Below are positions 24,225-35,720 of a stretch of 64,000 nt of DNA, piece after piece. The position numbers were made by a program, and so were the translations under genes. Positions within the stretch are counted from its first letter, which is position 1. Every line of letters begins with the position of its first letter. A model generated the notes under the pieces. The model ran no database searches. It had not been told where the DNA came from and saw nothing but the letters and a program-made list of their open reading frames with translations. Source of the stretch: Engraulis encrasicolus (Eukaryota; Chordata; Actinopteri; Clupeiformes; Engraulidae); assembly GCF_034702125.1 (NCBI RefSeq), contig NC_085875.1:21820652-21884651 (forward strand). Reading direction: 5' to 3'.

Positions 24225-26876
24225 AAATAAACTTTTGATGGCATTTTTTTGTTAAAAGTTGGCAACCATGCCAGAAGTTATCAGCATGGGCTAAGGTTTC
24301 AGAATCACCTGGTTGCCAACTTGGAACTTGACCTTTAGGGTCAAATGTGAAGGTCAAAAGGTCAAAACCTATGTATTTTAAGGTTAGACTTTTTGGAGGA
24401 CTGTGTACATGGACATATTTTTCAAAAGTTGGTAACTATGCAAGAAGTTATCAGCATGGACTAAGGTTTCAGAATCACCTGGTTGCCAGCATGGATATTG
24501 ACTTATAAGGTCAAATCTGAAGGTCAAAAACAATGTATTTTCCGGTTTGCCTTTTTTGGGGATCTTTATATTCATGGAATTCTTGTTTTCAAAAGTTGGC
24601 AACTATGCTAGAAGTTATCAGCATGGACTAAAGTTTCAGAATCACCTGGTTACCATATAGAACTTGACCTCTAAGGTCAAATTTGATTTGGTGATGTGCT
24701 TTCATAAAATATATTTTTTTTTGCATGGTACTGTATATTGAATAATTAGTAGGCCTATCATTTGATATGATTTGATTTGGCTTATCATGGTGGGGCTCTG
24801 GCCTGTCATCCTTAGACATTCACCATAGCTCATTAGCATAAAATTAACTTAATGGTTGGGCTCTGGCCTGACATCCTTAGACATTCACCATAGCTCATTA
24901 GCATAAAATTAACTTAAACTTGTATTTTCACTCTGGTCATCTAAATTACTTTATTCTTCTTTGTGAAGCACATTAAGCTGCTGGTATGAAATTGGATATG
25001 CCTTGGCTCACCAGTGAATTTGCTTTGCCCCATCAATTCACAGGCTTTCCATAGAAAAAAGTAATGACTTCTGTTATGTCAAATGTGTTTCAAATGGTTA
25101 TAGCAATGAAGGATACTTGCTGATTTGCTATGTCATATCATGGTTAGGAAATTAAACCTACAGTAAGAGTAGATCAAGTATTGCACACTTGTCTTGATGT
25201 TCTCATAACTACTGTAGAATGTTCTGTTGCAATTTCCCAGGCTTGAGTTTTTGTGTCACCTATCCAAAGCAACATGCTTATCTTTGGGCATTGATCGGTC
25301 TAGACATGACTTTTTTTCCAGAAAGTTACCACCAAGTGATGCATATGGATTGCATCTTGCATAAGCAAATCAGCAGGCAAATGTATGGCTGCAGTCTGAC
25401 AAAGTACATATTAACAAAGACACTGAGGAGGCAGGTGGTTGGAAAGTTGTAGACCAACACTTGATGGCTGTGTGGCAAAGGAAACCTCCAGTTCCACATA
25501 GCTTAGGACTGATAATTTGTGGTTGTAGAACCAAGTGGCCAATACATGCCTGCAGTTGCCTGAGGAATGGACAGCCCTGTATACCTGCATGTGATTAAAA
25601 TATAGAATGTTTAAACGCTGTAGGGATAGAACATGATCTGGATGACACAACCTTTTTGTAATAACAGCAATAGCTCCTTCAAATGCATAAATATTCAGTA
25701 TGTACTGATATCACATTTGAATTTTAATTATCGTTTTAGTTATTATTGAAGTAAAGAAACGATATGATGAATTACATTCTTGTTATTGACCATTTGCAAT
25801 AATCACTTTCATTCATACCCTAATAATAAAGACTATATAACTTCTAAATATACAGTCCCCTAAAGTATTGGAACAGAAAGGCAAATTTCCTTGTTTTTGT
25901 TGTTCACTGAAGACTTGGGTTTAAAGGGGTTCTAAGTAGGATTAAAAGGTTCATTAATCACTGTTCAGAGTCATCTGATACTTATTTGAGTCATTAGTAG
26001 GTGAAGGGTGACTCTCGCGACCACTTCCACAGTCCACTATCAGAAAACCCCAAATGCAGCTTTTGACAGCGCTGTCCGCTTCGGGAGAAACCTCATCAAA
26101 ACAGTGTTTTATTTTCTTTAATATTATTTGTTCCAATACTTTCACTCACCTAAAATGATTTAAATAATAAGAATAATCTCCTCCAGGTACTAATTATTTA
26201 ATACATCATGCAAACAACATGTATTTTATGAAAGCACATTTTACTTCGGTTGACCTTTTGACCTTGAAAGGTCATGTTCTATGCTGGCAACCATGGACCA
26301 TGAAACCTTTGTCCATGCTGATAACTTCTAGCATGATTGTCAACTTTTGAAAAAGAATTCCATGGATATGAAGACCCCCCCAAAAGGCAAACTAGAAAAT
26401 GCATTGTTTTTGACATTCAAATTTGACCTTATAAGTCAATATCCATGCTGGCAACCAGGTGATTCTGAAACCTTAGTCCATGCTGATAACATCTAGCATG
26501 GTTGCTGACATTTGAAAAAGAATTCCATGAATATACAGTTCCCAAAATAGACTAACCAGAAAATACATTGTCTTTGACCTTTTGACCTTCACATTTGACC
26601 CTAAAGGTCAAGTTCCGTGTTGGCAACAAGTTGATTCTGAATCTTTAGTCCATGCTAATGACTTCTGGCATGGTTGCCCACTTTTAACATCATTTTAACA
26701 TTTTTTGAACTAAATAACACTGTTACTTGACCGTGGTTGACCTTTTGACCTTCATATTTGACCTTAAAGGTCAAGTTCCATGTTGGCAACCAGGTGATTC
26801 TGAAACCTTAGCCCATGCTGATAACTTCTGGCATGGTTGCCAACTTTTAACAGAAAATGCCATCAAACATTTATTT
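24225..26876. mobile_element. Element with inverted arrays of ~170-bp repeats
   Basis: Both ends carry the motif TTGATGGCATTTT..GTTAAAAGTTGGCAACCATGCC in inverse orientation. Inside each end is an array of the same ~170-bp unit, recognisable by GCTAGAAGTTATCAGCATGG, AGGTTTCAGAATCACCTGGT and GACCTTTAAGGTCAAAT. The left array starts units at about 24250, 24423 and 24592 (three). The right, inverted, array ends units at about 26343, 26514, 26685 and 26852 (four). The core (24690-26240) has no recognised protein. No clear target duplication is visible. The long TIR made of tandem units suggests a non-autonomous DNA transposon of unknown superfamily. Confidence 0.75.
24792..24922 (+). repeat. 65-bp tandem duplication
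   Basis: GGGCTCTGGCCTG...CATCCTTAGACATTCACCATAG...TAACTTAA is repeated twice with a 65-bp period (starts 24793 and 24858), nearly identical. Confidence 0.9.
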
Positions 26877-27064
26877 TAGGGTCTTGGCAGGCTGACTATT
26901 CTGACGGCAGTGCAGTTACAATGATTTTGTCACTAAAAGTCACGTTTTTAAAAGTCACTAGATGTAGTTTTTAGTCTTCAGGGACGGCAGAATCACTAAA
27001 AAAACTAAATCCAGCAACAAAGTCGCTAACTTAACAACACCGGTCAATATACTGGGGGACTGCT

Positions 27065-27682
27065 CGTTTTTCCGACGCATCATTGGTCCGATGCGTCAAT
27101 ATTCCCTAAATTTCCCATTGATCCTACAGCACTTAGTCTTGCACACCTTTTACCCGATAAAATGAAACCCTTTGTCCCGACTGCCCAATGTTCCGACCGA
27201 ACGCTGCTTAAATTTAGATTACCTCTGATTATTTCCGATATGCGCGCGGTCATGCAACTGTCTATGATGGTTTAGGGAAAGTTTTGGTCAAGGCACAAAT
27301 TTAAAACTCAGAAATATTGCAATACTGACAGGTTAGGCTTAGGAATGGTTTTGGGTATAGCACAATTGTACAACTTGGAAACATTGCTTTAGACAGGTTA
27401 GGGTGGTTTAGGTAAGAGGGCATAGCTTGACCAAGCGCTATCTATGAGCTCGTCGCAGCCCATGCAGCTGAAGTCTTAAGCACTGAGGAAAACAGGAGCA
27501 GCAGGATATACGACCTGGGGGATTATGATGACCGACCTCAAACAGCCATTGTTCGGAACATTGAGCTGTCGGAGCAAAGGGTTTAATTTAATTATTTCAC
27601 GTTAATTGGCTGTAGGATCAATGGGAAATTTTCGGAATATTGACGCGTCGGACCACAGAGGCGTCGGAAAAATTACATGCTA
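27065..27682. mobile_element. Foldback element with TCCGACGC-rich ends
   Basis: The left arm 27065-27135 pairs with the right arm about 27613-27682. The shared core is GGTCCGA(T/C)GCGTCAATATTCC plus AATTTCCCATTGATCCTACAG. The internal text repeats short words such as TGTCCCGACTGCCCAATG. It resembles the 49,563-50,253 element in style. There is no coding capacity. Confidence 0.65.
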
Positions 27683-27699
27683 CCGATTTACTGACGAGG

Positions 27700-27857
27700 G
27701 ATGCAGGATTACAACCAGTTTTGATGTTCTTGCGACCCTACGATTGCACTATCGTGAGGTGAAATAGCTTGTCGCCCATGGACACTACACGAAGAGAGAC
27801 TGTCAATTGACCGCTGATTGAGCAAGAAATTGTCCCGACTCCCAAAAAGACGTCCGA
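27700..27857. mobile_element. Fragment of a Harbinger MITE (family copy 1)
   Basis: It matches 42,415-42,560 and the inverse of 60,300-60,460, for example CAGTTTTGATGTTCTTGCGACC, ATTGCACTATCGTGAGG and TTGAGCAAGAAATTGTCCCG. Only one part is present, with no TIRs. Confidence 0.6.
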
Positions 27858-28474
27858 TTGGCCATTCCGACAGTATTTGATTGTCATTCCCAGTCACTGA
27901 AATATTGTTGCAAGTGCTTAGAGCATGAGCAACGTTCTAACTCTATTGACATTTGCAACAATGTTGGGACACGAGTGGAAAGTGGAGAGAGCTGCAGCGC
28001 ATGGATCAGTGTATCATTTCGTCACGGTCTGAATGCCCTTAAAGGTGGGTCTGAGATCCTTGAAAAACAGTTCCTGCAACAAAACGTCAATGTCGGAATG
28101 GCGGGGTGTAAATTTGAATAAATTCTTAGTAATGGGGCATCAGGAATATCCTGTGGGGTCAATGGGCTGTGGAAACAGGTTACATACCACCATTCAGACA
28201 TTCCGCCATTGACTTTTTATCGCAAAAAAAAAAAAAATCCAGGTTGCAGGAACTGTTTTCAGACCCTACATGTAAGGACATTTGGACCGTGACAAAATTA
28301 GACACTACATTATACACTAATCCTGTAATTGCGCTGTCACTCTCTCCCCTTCCGCACATATACAGGTAACAACATTTTTGCAAATGTCAATTGAGTTAGA
28401 ACGTTGTTCACGCGCCTTTACGTACTTGCAACATTGTTCAAATGATTAAATACTGTTGGAATGGCTGGTTGCCC
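27858..28474. mobile_element. Palindromic foldback, ~615 bp
   Basis: GGCCATTCCGACAGTATTTGA at the left pairs with AAATACTGTTGGAATGGCTGG at the right. Further in, AACGTTCTAACTC pairs with GAGTTAGAACGTT, and AACAGTTCCTGCAAC pairs with TTGCAGGAACTGTTTT. The whole is an imperfect hairpin with a centre near 28,160. Confidence 0.7.
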
Positions 28475-30158
28475 CCGTGGGAAATGCGCCTGACGCCACA
28501 GTTACTATTGTATTGCAAAACAATGCTTTTGTCCATGAAAAGTCATCTAAAAAAAAAAAAAAATCCGCTAGATTCACCAAAAAGTCATTAGATGAGGTTT
28601 TTAGTCGCCAGGCAAAAGTCACTAAATTGGCAAGACTTCCTAGAAAGTATGGCTACACTGTATTTTCAATTGTCCAAATTATGTTCAAAAAGCGAAAATG
28701 TACTCAAACCTCAAGGCCAGTGTTGCCAGATTAGGCGGTAACCTGCCCAAATGGGCTACTTGGGATGGCTGTCTGCGAGTAATTCTGCCACATTGTAAGG
28801 GAACAATTGTGCCATGTCCTCTGCCTGGCCCTGATTGGCATCATCTTCGGTACTGCTCGCTGTCTCTTATCTGGACTCACTGTCTATCGATAGTAAAGGC
28901 ACTGTACTCGGCGCTCTTCTTTGTCGATGCGCGGGGGTTTCACACTATTAAAGCCATGTGCAGGGACGTAGTTGAACTAATGGAGACGACCTCTTTCCCA
29001 CCCCAAAGGAAAGTGCTTGACATGTTTGGCTTCATCAACCTTTAGCACCCCTTGACTGTACTAAGGTACTGATATTGGAATGACTGGCCCATGGGCAATG
29101 CAATACTTCTTCTAAAGGTAGCGGTCATTAGTTTCCTCTCAAAGTTGTGCGTCTGACCAGTCGGATGTGAAGGAGATCTTCCCCATCAGGGGCCTCATGT
29201 ACGAAGGTCACTTACGGACAAATAAGCTACTTAAGTTGTTTTCCAGGGCTTTTTCAGGGCTGCTGTGGAAGTTTCCGTAAGCGTGGAAGTTGCCGTAACT
29301 GGTGCATTGCTTCTTTTTGGCGGCACACAGAGGCATGCAGCGCAACTACGTACATGTGCTGTAGCCTACGCGGTCGGAAATATTGCAGAGATGCAGCCAG
29401 TTAAACATGGATTTTAATGTTGAGGCGCGTTATTTAAGATAGAAGAAGAAGAAGAAAACCACCTCAACCTTACGCACTTACTGATACATGTGGATTTTTT
29501 TTGTCCGTAAGTAACTTTAACGATTTTCGCGCCTGCACTTTCTTGGTAGGAAATCCACGCACTTCTTTGTACATGAGGCCCCAGGCTTCTTTGAATTCAC
29601 TCTGGAGTCTCCTCTGGGGATTCGTAATACTGATGATGAAGAAGAAAAGGGCAAACTCAAAACATCATTGGTGTAGTGTTTGGTGGTTTTATTTCTCCAC
29701 AAAACAGGAGTGCCTTTGGGAGACTGATGGATAAGGAACCGATAAGGAGATCACTGGAGCAAGGTGTGTTGCTGGTGATGACGGTATAGATGCACCGGTG
29801 CTGGGCCCTGAGCTGGCTTGTTCTCCTGATCGTAGAACTAGCTGCTGCCACTGCTGCAGAGTTGCCGTCGTCGCTGTCCCTGTAAATGTGCCTTGTCTTG
29901 CAGACAAAACTGCTCTGCCGATAGTTTCTGCCAAAGACTCTGGCTTGTTTGCAATGCATATAAAATAGCAGTGTGTCTACACGCCTCGCCACTGGAGTTG
30001 TTACAGCGTTGTGGGGGATTTGTAGAGCTATGAGCTATTGACTGGTCCTTAAGTCCAGCGGTATCGTATTGTGCCTCCCATTGCCGAACCGATGTAGTTA
30101 ACGAGGTGGCAGATTCGTATCCCCAAGGGGGACGAACTGTGCAGTAACACATATGTCT
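28475..30158. other. Stretch without a supported gene
   Basis: It holds poly-A runs at about 28550, a CAGTGTTGCCAG motif at 28718-28729 that looks like a lone hAT end, a MITE (29189-29582), and open frames up to about 115 codons with no recognised motif. Confidence 0.45.
29189..29582. mobile_element. MITE with GGGGCCTCATGTACGAAG ends
   Basis: The left end GGGGCCTCATGTACGAAG is inverted at the right as CTTTGTACATGAGGCCCC. CAG flanks GGGCCTC on the left and follows GAGGCCC on the right, which could be a 3-bp duplication as made by Harbinger-type elements. There is no coding capacity. Confidence 0.65.
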
Positions 30159-30800
30159 GGGGTGCGATTCTCAAAGTGCGAAGCAGCTAGTCTGTTAGCA
30201 ATGTTGCATAGTAAATACTATAAAAGTTGCTAACTCTTGTGTCTCGAACGTTAGCACACAAAGTAACTACTGCTTGGAGTAATGTGCACTCTGAAGTAGT
30301 GGTGACTTTGAAAGTGAGGTGCCTCCTATCCGTATCTGGACAGTGAAGTTGAAGTACAGCTGGAGTAGATCCATTGAGTCCAGACATCACCTCAGCCACC
30401 CCAAGTAACACACAGCGCTAGTCTACTTCAGAGCGTGACTCCACCCATTAGCTAAACTTGTAGTACATATTTGACCACAAATGTGTCAATATCTTTTAAT
30501 CCTGTGGTGCAAAAGCGATGAAAATCAATCCACATGCACACAAAGTGATGATACAGCTGTGAGAGTGTTCAGAACACAAATTCACGTCATGTCATTTGTT
30601 CGTGAAAAAAAACCGTCATATCCTTGGAATCTGATGAATCCCACACTAATAATATACTTTTAGCTGTATGCCGATTGAATTGCGTCTCATTTCGATGTGT
30701 AATTTGTGAAATATTTAGATAAGAAAGTATTGGTTTCTCCCGGAAATGCGCTGGATTACGTGTCAAGTACTTAAATTTTTTTGGCGCGAATTTCATTTCA

Positions 30801-30872
30801 TAGCCTAGGGGTATTTACGCTTGCCTATCAATGGGAAGACGCGAGCCACGCGGGTTCGAAACCAGTGTGCAG
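30801..30872 (+). ncRNA. tRNA-like A/B-box segment in element A
   Basis: TAGCCTAGGGG followed about 50 bp later by GGTTCGAAACC. It lacks a closed acceptor stem, so it is a Pol III promoter-like module and not a tRNA gene. Confidence 0.5.
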
Positions 30873-31012
30873 CATGTTGACAACAACTCGTGAAATCGTG
30901 TTTTGGACCCTACAGTGTAACACATTTTCCCTTGGCTGCACGTGTGTGTTGGTAATGCACAACATAAATTATCTATTTCTGCCAGATATTTCCAAAATTG
31001 TGGCACTGTAAC

Positions 31013-31083
31013 CATGTGGATTCGAACCGGTGTGGCTTCTGTTTTCCCATTGGGATGCAAGCGTGAATACCACTAGGCTATGG
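31013..31083 (-). ncRNA. tRNA-like A/B-box segment in element A, reverse
   Basis: On the minus strand TAGCCTAGTGG precedes GGTTCGAATCC. It forms an imperfect inverted pair with 30801-30872. Confidence 0.5.
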
Positions 31084-31786
31084 AATGAAATCTGCGCGAA
31101 AATTTCTCAGGGATATGACACTTTAACAGACGATTTTCTGGGAGTAACCACAACTTTATTGTCCAAATATTTTACAAATTACACCTCGGAATGAAACGAA
31201 ATCCAATCGGCATGCAGATAATACTGCATTATTGGTGCATTATTGGTGTCAGATTGTAATGCCACGGCCGTGTTTTTTCACAAAGAAATTACAAAGTGTG
31301 TTGTGGAGGAAACAGCGGAGTCACGGTGTCGTGACATCCAATCAAATGTGCTGGTGGTGGTTGTACATTATTGCTTTCTACTTCACGCACTGAATTTAGG
31401 AGGAAACAGCTGAATCATGACTCAGCAATCATGCATATCTCTTGTTGCTTCTTTGGTCACGCACTGCAATGCCAAGAAAGTAAGTAGCGGTGTGGACTCA
31501 GGAAAGCAGCCGCACTACTTTTGGCTTACTGTGGGAATAGTAAGGTTTCGAGAAATGCACGGATTTCGCCTTGAAGTAAGTAGATAACTACAAAGTACAT
31601 CTGTAGTTCAAAGCTAACGTTCCAGAATCGCACCCCTGGTTTGTAGTTTTGAAACAGCTGGACATGTTTTGCATCACTCTTAAATTTCTCCAAATCATTG
31701 CGTAGGCTGGCCACATAACCCCTCAATGAGCTGACCAACTCAATGGCATTGCATTAATACAGTTCCATTGCTTGCAGAGCAACCCA

Positions 31787-33264
31787 GGGGTGCGATTCTG
31801 GAACGTTAGCATTGTACTACAGATGTACTTTAAAGTTATCTACTTACTTCAAGGCGAACTGCGTGCATTTCTCGAAGCCTTACCATTCCCACAGTAAGCC
31901 AAAAGTAGTGCGGCTACTTTCCTGAGCCCACACCGCTACTTACTTTCTTGGCATTGCAGTGCGTGACCAAAGAAGCAACAAGAGATAAGCATGATTGCTG
32001 AGTCATGATTCAGCTGTTTCCTCCTAAATTCAGTGCGTGAAGTAGAAAGCAATAGTGTACAACCACCACCAGCACATTTGATTGGATGTCACGACACCGT
32101 GACTCTGCTGTTTCCTCCACAACACACCTTGTAATTTCTTTGTGAAAAAACACGGCCGTGGCATTACAATCTGACACCGTCCGCACCAATAATGCAGTAT
32201 TATCTGCATGCCGATTGGATTTCGTTTCATTCCGAGGTGTAATTTGTAAAATATTTGGACAATAAAGGTGTGGTTACTCCCAAAACATCGCCTGTTGAAG
32301 TGTCATATCTCTAAAAAAATTTCGCGCGGATTTCAGTACATAGCCTAGTGGTATTCACGCTTGCATCCCAATGGGAAAACAGAAGTCACGCCGGTTCGAA
32401 TCCACATGGTTGCAGTGCCACAATTTTGGAAATATCTGGCAGAAATAGATAATTTATGTTGTGCATTACCAACACACACGTGCAGCCAAGGGAAAATGTG
32501 TTACACTGTAGGGTCCAAAACACGATTTCACGAGTTGTTGTCAACATGCTGCACGCTGGTTTTGAACCCGCGTGGCTCGCGTCATCCCATTGATAGGCAA
32601 GCGTAAATACCCCTAGGCTATGAAATGAAATTCGCGCCAAAAAAATTTAAGTAGTTGACACGTAAGCCAGTGCATTTCCGGGAGTAACCAATACTTTCTT
32701 ATCTAAATATCTCACAAATTACACATCGACATGAGACGCAATTCAATCGGTATACAGCTAAAAGTATATTATTAGTCTGGGATTCATCAGATTCCAAGGA
32801 TATGACGTTTTTTTTTTTCACGAACAAATGACATGACGTGAATTTGTGTTCTGAACACTCTCGCAGCTGTATCATCACTTTGTGTGCATGTCGATTGATT
32901 TTCATCGCGTTTGCACCACAGGATTAAAAGATATTGACACATTTGTGGTCAAATATGTACTACAAGTTTAGCTAATGGGTGGAGTCACGCTCTGAAGTAG
33001 ACTAGCGCTGTGTGTTACTTGGGGTGGCTGAGGTGATGTCTGGACTCAATGGATCTACTCCAGCTGTACTTCAACTTCATTGTCGAGATACGGATAGGAG
33101 GCGCCTCACTTTCAAAGTCACCACTACTTCAGAGTGCACATTACTCCAAGCAGTAGTTACTTTGTGTGCTAACGTTCGAGACACAAGAGTTAGCAACTTT
33201 TATAGTATTTACTATGCAACATTGCTAACAGACTAGCTACTTCGCCCTTTGAGAAATCCACCCC
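31787..33264 (-). mobile_element. 1,478-bp element, copy B of the inverted pair
   Basis: It starts GGGGTGCGATTCTGGAACG and ends GAGAAATCCACCCC. It has the same length as copy A, in the opposite orientation, 150 bp away. It carries the two matching tRNA-like segments at about 32340-32405 (+) and 32555-32622 (-). It sits inside the ZMYM1-like pseudogene: the coding text ...NNILRSFHKT (minus strand, above 33264) resumes as WVALQAMELY below 31787. Confidence 0.8.
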
Positions 33265-33402
33265 AGTTTTGTGGAAACTTCGTAGTATGTTGTTCCATAC
33301 TGTTGATTACAAAGGAATGCATTCTCTAATTCATCCATATTCGAACTGCATGTTGCGGCTTCACTGTGTTGTTACATTTTGGCTGGGGTCCTTACTCAAT
33401 TC

Positions 33403-33614
33403 CAGTGTTTCCCAACCAGGGGTACGTGTACCACAAGGGGTACGCGAGCATATCGAAGGGGGTACTTGGGAAAATGTAATTTTCACAAATACATGGAGAA
33501 TAGTCACATTGGAATAGAAAAAGCGGGGTAAAACACAAGTTAGGGGGTACTCGTTGCACAACAAAAAGGCTTGGCGGGTACATGAGACAAAAAAGGTTGG
33601 GAATTTCAATAGTG
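33403..33614. mobile_element. hAT-type MITE (CAGTGTTTCCCAACC)
   Basis: It starts CAGTGTTTCCCAACCAGGGG and ends AAAGGTTGGGAATTTCAATAG, a decayed inverse of the start. The interior repeats GGGGTAC words. This head is a common fish hAT signature. Confidence 0.6.
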
Positions 33615-33970
33615 ACTCTTGAATGCTGCTGTAGATTTGGTGAGGTGCTTTGGTTGCTGAAGCGTGAGCTGACCATCTGATATTGGTGAGACTTTTCAAG
33701 AGTCTTGATCCGAGCGTTTTCATGAGGTGATAGCCCCTCTGTTATTATGTGCCAACAAGATGTAGATTTGGACAAGACGTTAAAAAAGGTGCAGTAACGT
33801 TGAAAAAAGTTTCCGTCTCAAAGCAGCTGTTCACACTGTTAATCCCAACTATAGTCAAAAATATGTGCGGCACAAGACTCCCCCCGAAGGATAATCTGCC
33901 AGATCCGTGTTTGCTGGCCACAGTAAGTACCAGACATATTTGCAGCATTGTCATAACACAGACCTCACAG

Positions 33971-34318
33971 CAGGGGTATTCAATTAAATGTCACTGAGGG
34001 TTTTTTTCAAATTCCTCCCAGTAAAGGGGCCGAACATGGAATATGTAACCGCATGCAGCACGATGTCCAAGGTGAGGGTGTGAAACAAGCGGATAACTTT
34101 CCAGACAGAAGGGATATTCGCTTTTCTTTTTCTTAGTAGCCTTGTGATGGTCTATTATGAAACTATTTCCGATAAGATATCACTCTCATGTGCATAGGAA
34201 ATGTTAGTGATCGCATATTACGCACATATTTTTAATTTTGTTCTGACCTCATGGGGGGCCAGAACCTTGCCGTCCAAGAGCCACATCTGGCCCCAGGGCC
34301 GCCATTTGAATAACCCTG
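33971..34318. mobile_element. hAT-type MITE (CAGGGGTATTCAA)
   Basis: It starts CAGGGGTATTCAATTAAAT and ends CCGCCATTTGAATAACCCTG. It interrupts the ZMYM1-like coding text directly after LDINNCR. The flanking 8-mers agree only partly. Confidence 0.7.
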
Positions 34319-34582
34319 CTCTACAATTATTGATGTCAAGCTGCATGTCATTCAACATGCCAAGAACAGCCTGGAAGAGCGATTCTCCCGAGTGAGATTG
34401 AATTGGCAAAAATTTCACAAAACGCAACACATCTCAATTGTTTATCCAACACAATTGTTGGACAATTCCAAGCTGATTGTGTAATATGTAGAGCCAGAAA
34501 ATAGCTTTCAAACAACACCACAGGCATATTTTTGTGACTAACACTGACTGATATATTCAAGGCTGAATGTATAGTCTCCTAC

Positions 34583-35540
34583 CAGTGTTACCTAGCTAGA
34601 TTTAGCGACTTTTGGCCACCCCTGGCGACAAAATAAATCATCTAGCGACTTAGCGACTTTTCAGGCTCAATCTGGCCGGATCTAGCGACTATTTCGCTTG
34701 TCTTGTGAGAGGCAAATCAGTCTCCCTCCCGACGAGTCCGACACCACACAATGCATTTTCAGTGGCAGGTGGAGACAGACGTGACACATGATGCACTACG
34801 GTGTGGCAGCTTTTGTGATGCGCACAGGAATTCTCATGCACGTACATTTGCTTGTATGAGGCTACGGCAAGCGATATGGGACAAAGATATGGCAGGAACT
34901 GGATGTCAACATAAACCGAGATTACACAATCTTCGACATGGTCACCAAATATTTTGGGACCGTCATTTATGTTATGCCTACACTTTGGAATTAGATTAGA
35001 GTCTTGTTGTTACACAGGTATACAGGTATATTTGATTTACCTCAACTGTACCCTGCACTTAACTTTACTCGGTCTACCCTACAAGCAGATACAGGGGGCA
35101 TGAGAATCCATTTGCGTGTCACAAAAGCTACTACAACGGCTTCTTGGGATATGCATACCGGTATGACAGATTTAAATGAGCACTAGCAGGCTGGCCGCAC
35201 CGAATCCCGGGCACTGGCGACAAGTGCATCTGGCGACTTTTTAAAACGTGCATTTTCAGTGACATATTCATCAGTTTTCCACATAATTCTGACTCTGCGC
35301 CGCCGTCAGAAGCGTTTCCCACGGTTAAGCAGGGCTGCAGATTAGCTCTGATCTCCAAAAAGTAGCTAGCACCGCCCATTTGTACTGTGGACGAAGGCAT
35401 GTGGGCACGTTTTCTGTAGATCAGCGCGCCATGCGTAACATTGTGACGTCATACGTAACGTCATGACGTCATCTAGCGACTTCTAGCGACTTTTCAGCAA
35501 GCCCATAGCGACTTTGGCTGATTTTCTTTTGGCAACACTG
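34583..35540. mobile_element. hAT element, 958 bp, perfect 8-bp duplication
   Basis: It starts CAGTGTTACCTAGCTAG and ends TTTTGGCAACACTG. TCTCCTAC flanks it at 34575-34582 and 35541-35548. TAGCGACTT is repeated several times near both ends. I see no transposase. Confidence 0.88.
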
Positions 35541-35607
35541 TCTCCTACCCTCACATGTGAACCTTTCCTAGTCTGTTTCTCCCTTAATATTAGTGTCAGA
35601 TGATTCA

Positions 35608-35720
35608 AACCAATGCAGTTATGGGGTGCTACCTTGCTACTAAAAAGGCACACCAAGTATGATTGAAATCCGGGTCGGTCGGGTCCCAAAGTGTCTGATT
35701 TCACGTGAAATGACCCATAA
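35608..35720 (+). repeat. Dispersed repeat, copy 1
   Basis: ATGCAGTTATGGGGTGCTACC...TTGCTACTAAAAAGGCACAC...GGTCGGGTCCCAA...ATTTCACGT matches 40196-40310 in the same orientation. The function and family are unknown. Confidence 0.6.

Larger units (their letters stand above)
30159..31636 (+). mobile_element. 1,478-bp element, copy A of an inverted pair
   Basis: It starts GGGGTGCGATTCTCAAAG and ends CGTTCCAGAATCGCACCCC. The sequence is an inverted copy of 31787-33264 at roughly 95% identity, judged by eye from matched segments. The interior holds two tRNA-like segments in opposite orientation (about 30801-30870 and 31015-31083) with A-box TAGCCTAG(G/T)GG and B-box GGTTCGAA(A/T)CC matches. Open frames are the same in both copies only because the DNA is duplicated. 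I could not find clear target duplications. Confidence 0.8.
31637..34440 (-). pseudogene. ZMYM1-like (hAT transposase-derived) pseudogene
   Basis: Read on the minus strand, fragments occur in family order: RFVKFLPIQSHSGES and LDINNCR (34430-34319); YDNAANMSGTY and SCAAH-like text (33970-33870); FFNVLSKSTSCWHIITEGLS and ENARIKTL (33810-33700); SLTNIRWSAHASATKA (33690-33640); MDELENAFLC (about 33330); ELVSSLRGYVASLRNDLEKF (31740-31670). These match the hAT dimerisation and catalytic region of fish ZMYM1-like proteins as I know them. Several frameshifts and stops are present. Insertions break it: 33971-34318, 33403-33614, 31787-33264, and probably 30159-31636 at the end. Confidence 0.7.

Noticed and set aside
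30815..31060. Near-identical 81-codon open frames at 30,815-31,060 (-) and 32,361-32,606 (+)
   Set aside because: They are the same inverted-repeat DNA read twice. The sequence is explained by tRNA-like modules and has no protein motif.
30159..33264. A single 3.1-kb palindromic transposon
   Set aside because: The 150-bp centre is coding sequence of the interrupted ZMYM1-like pseudogene, so two separate insertions fit better.
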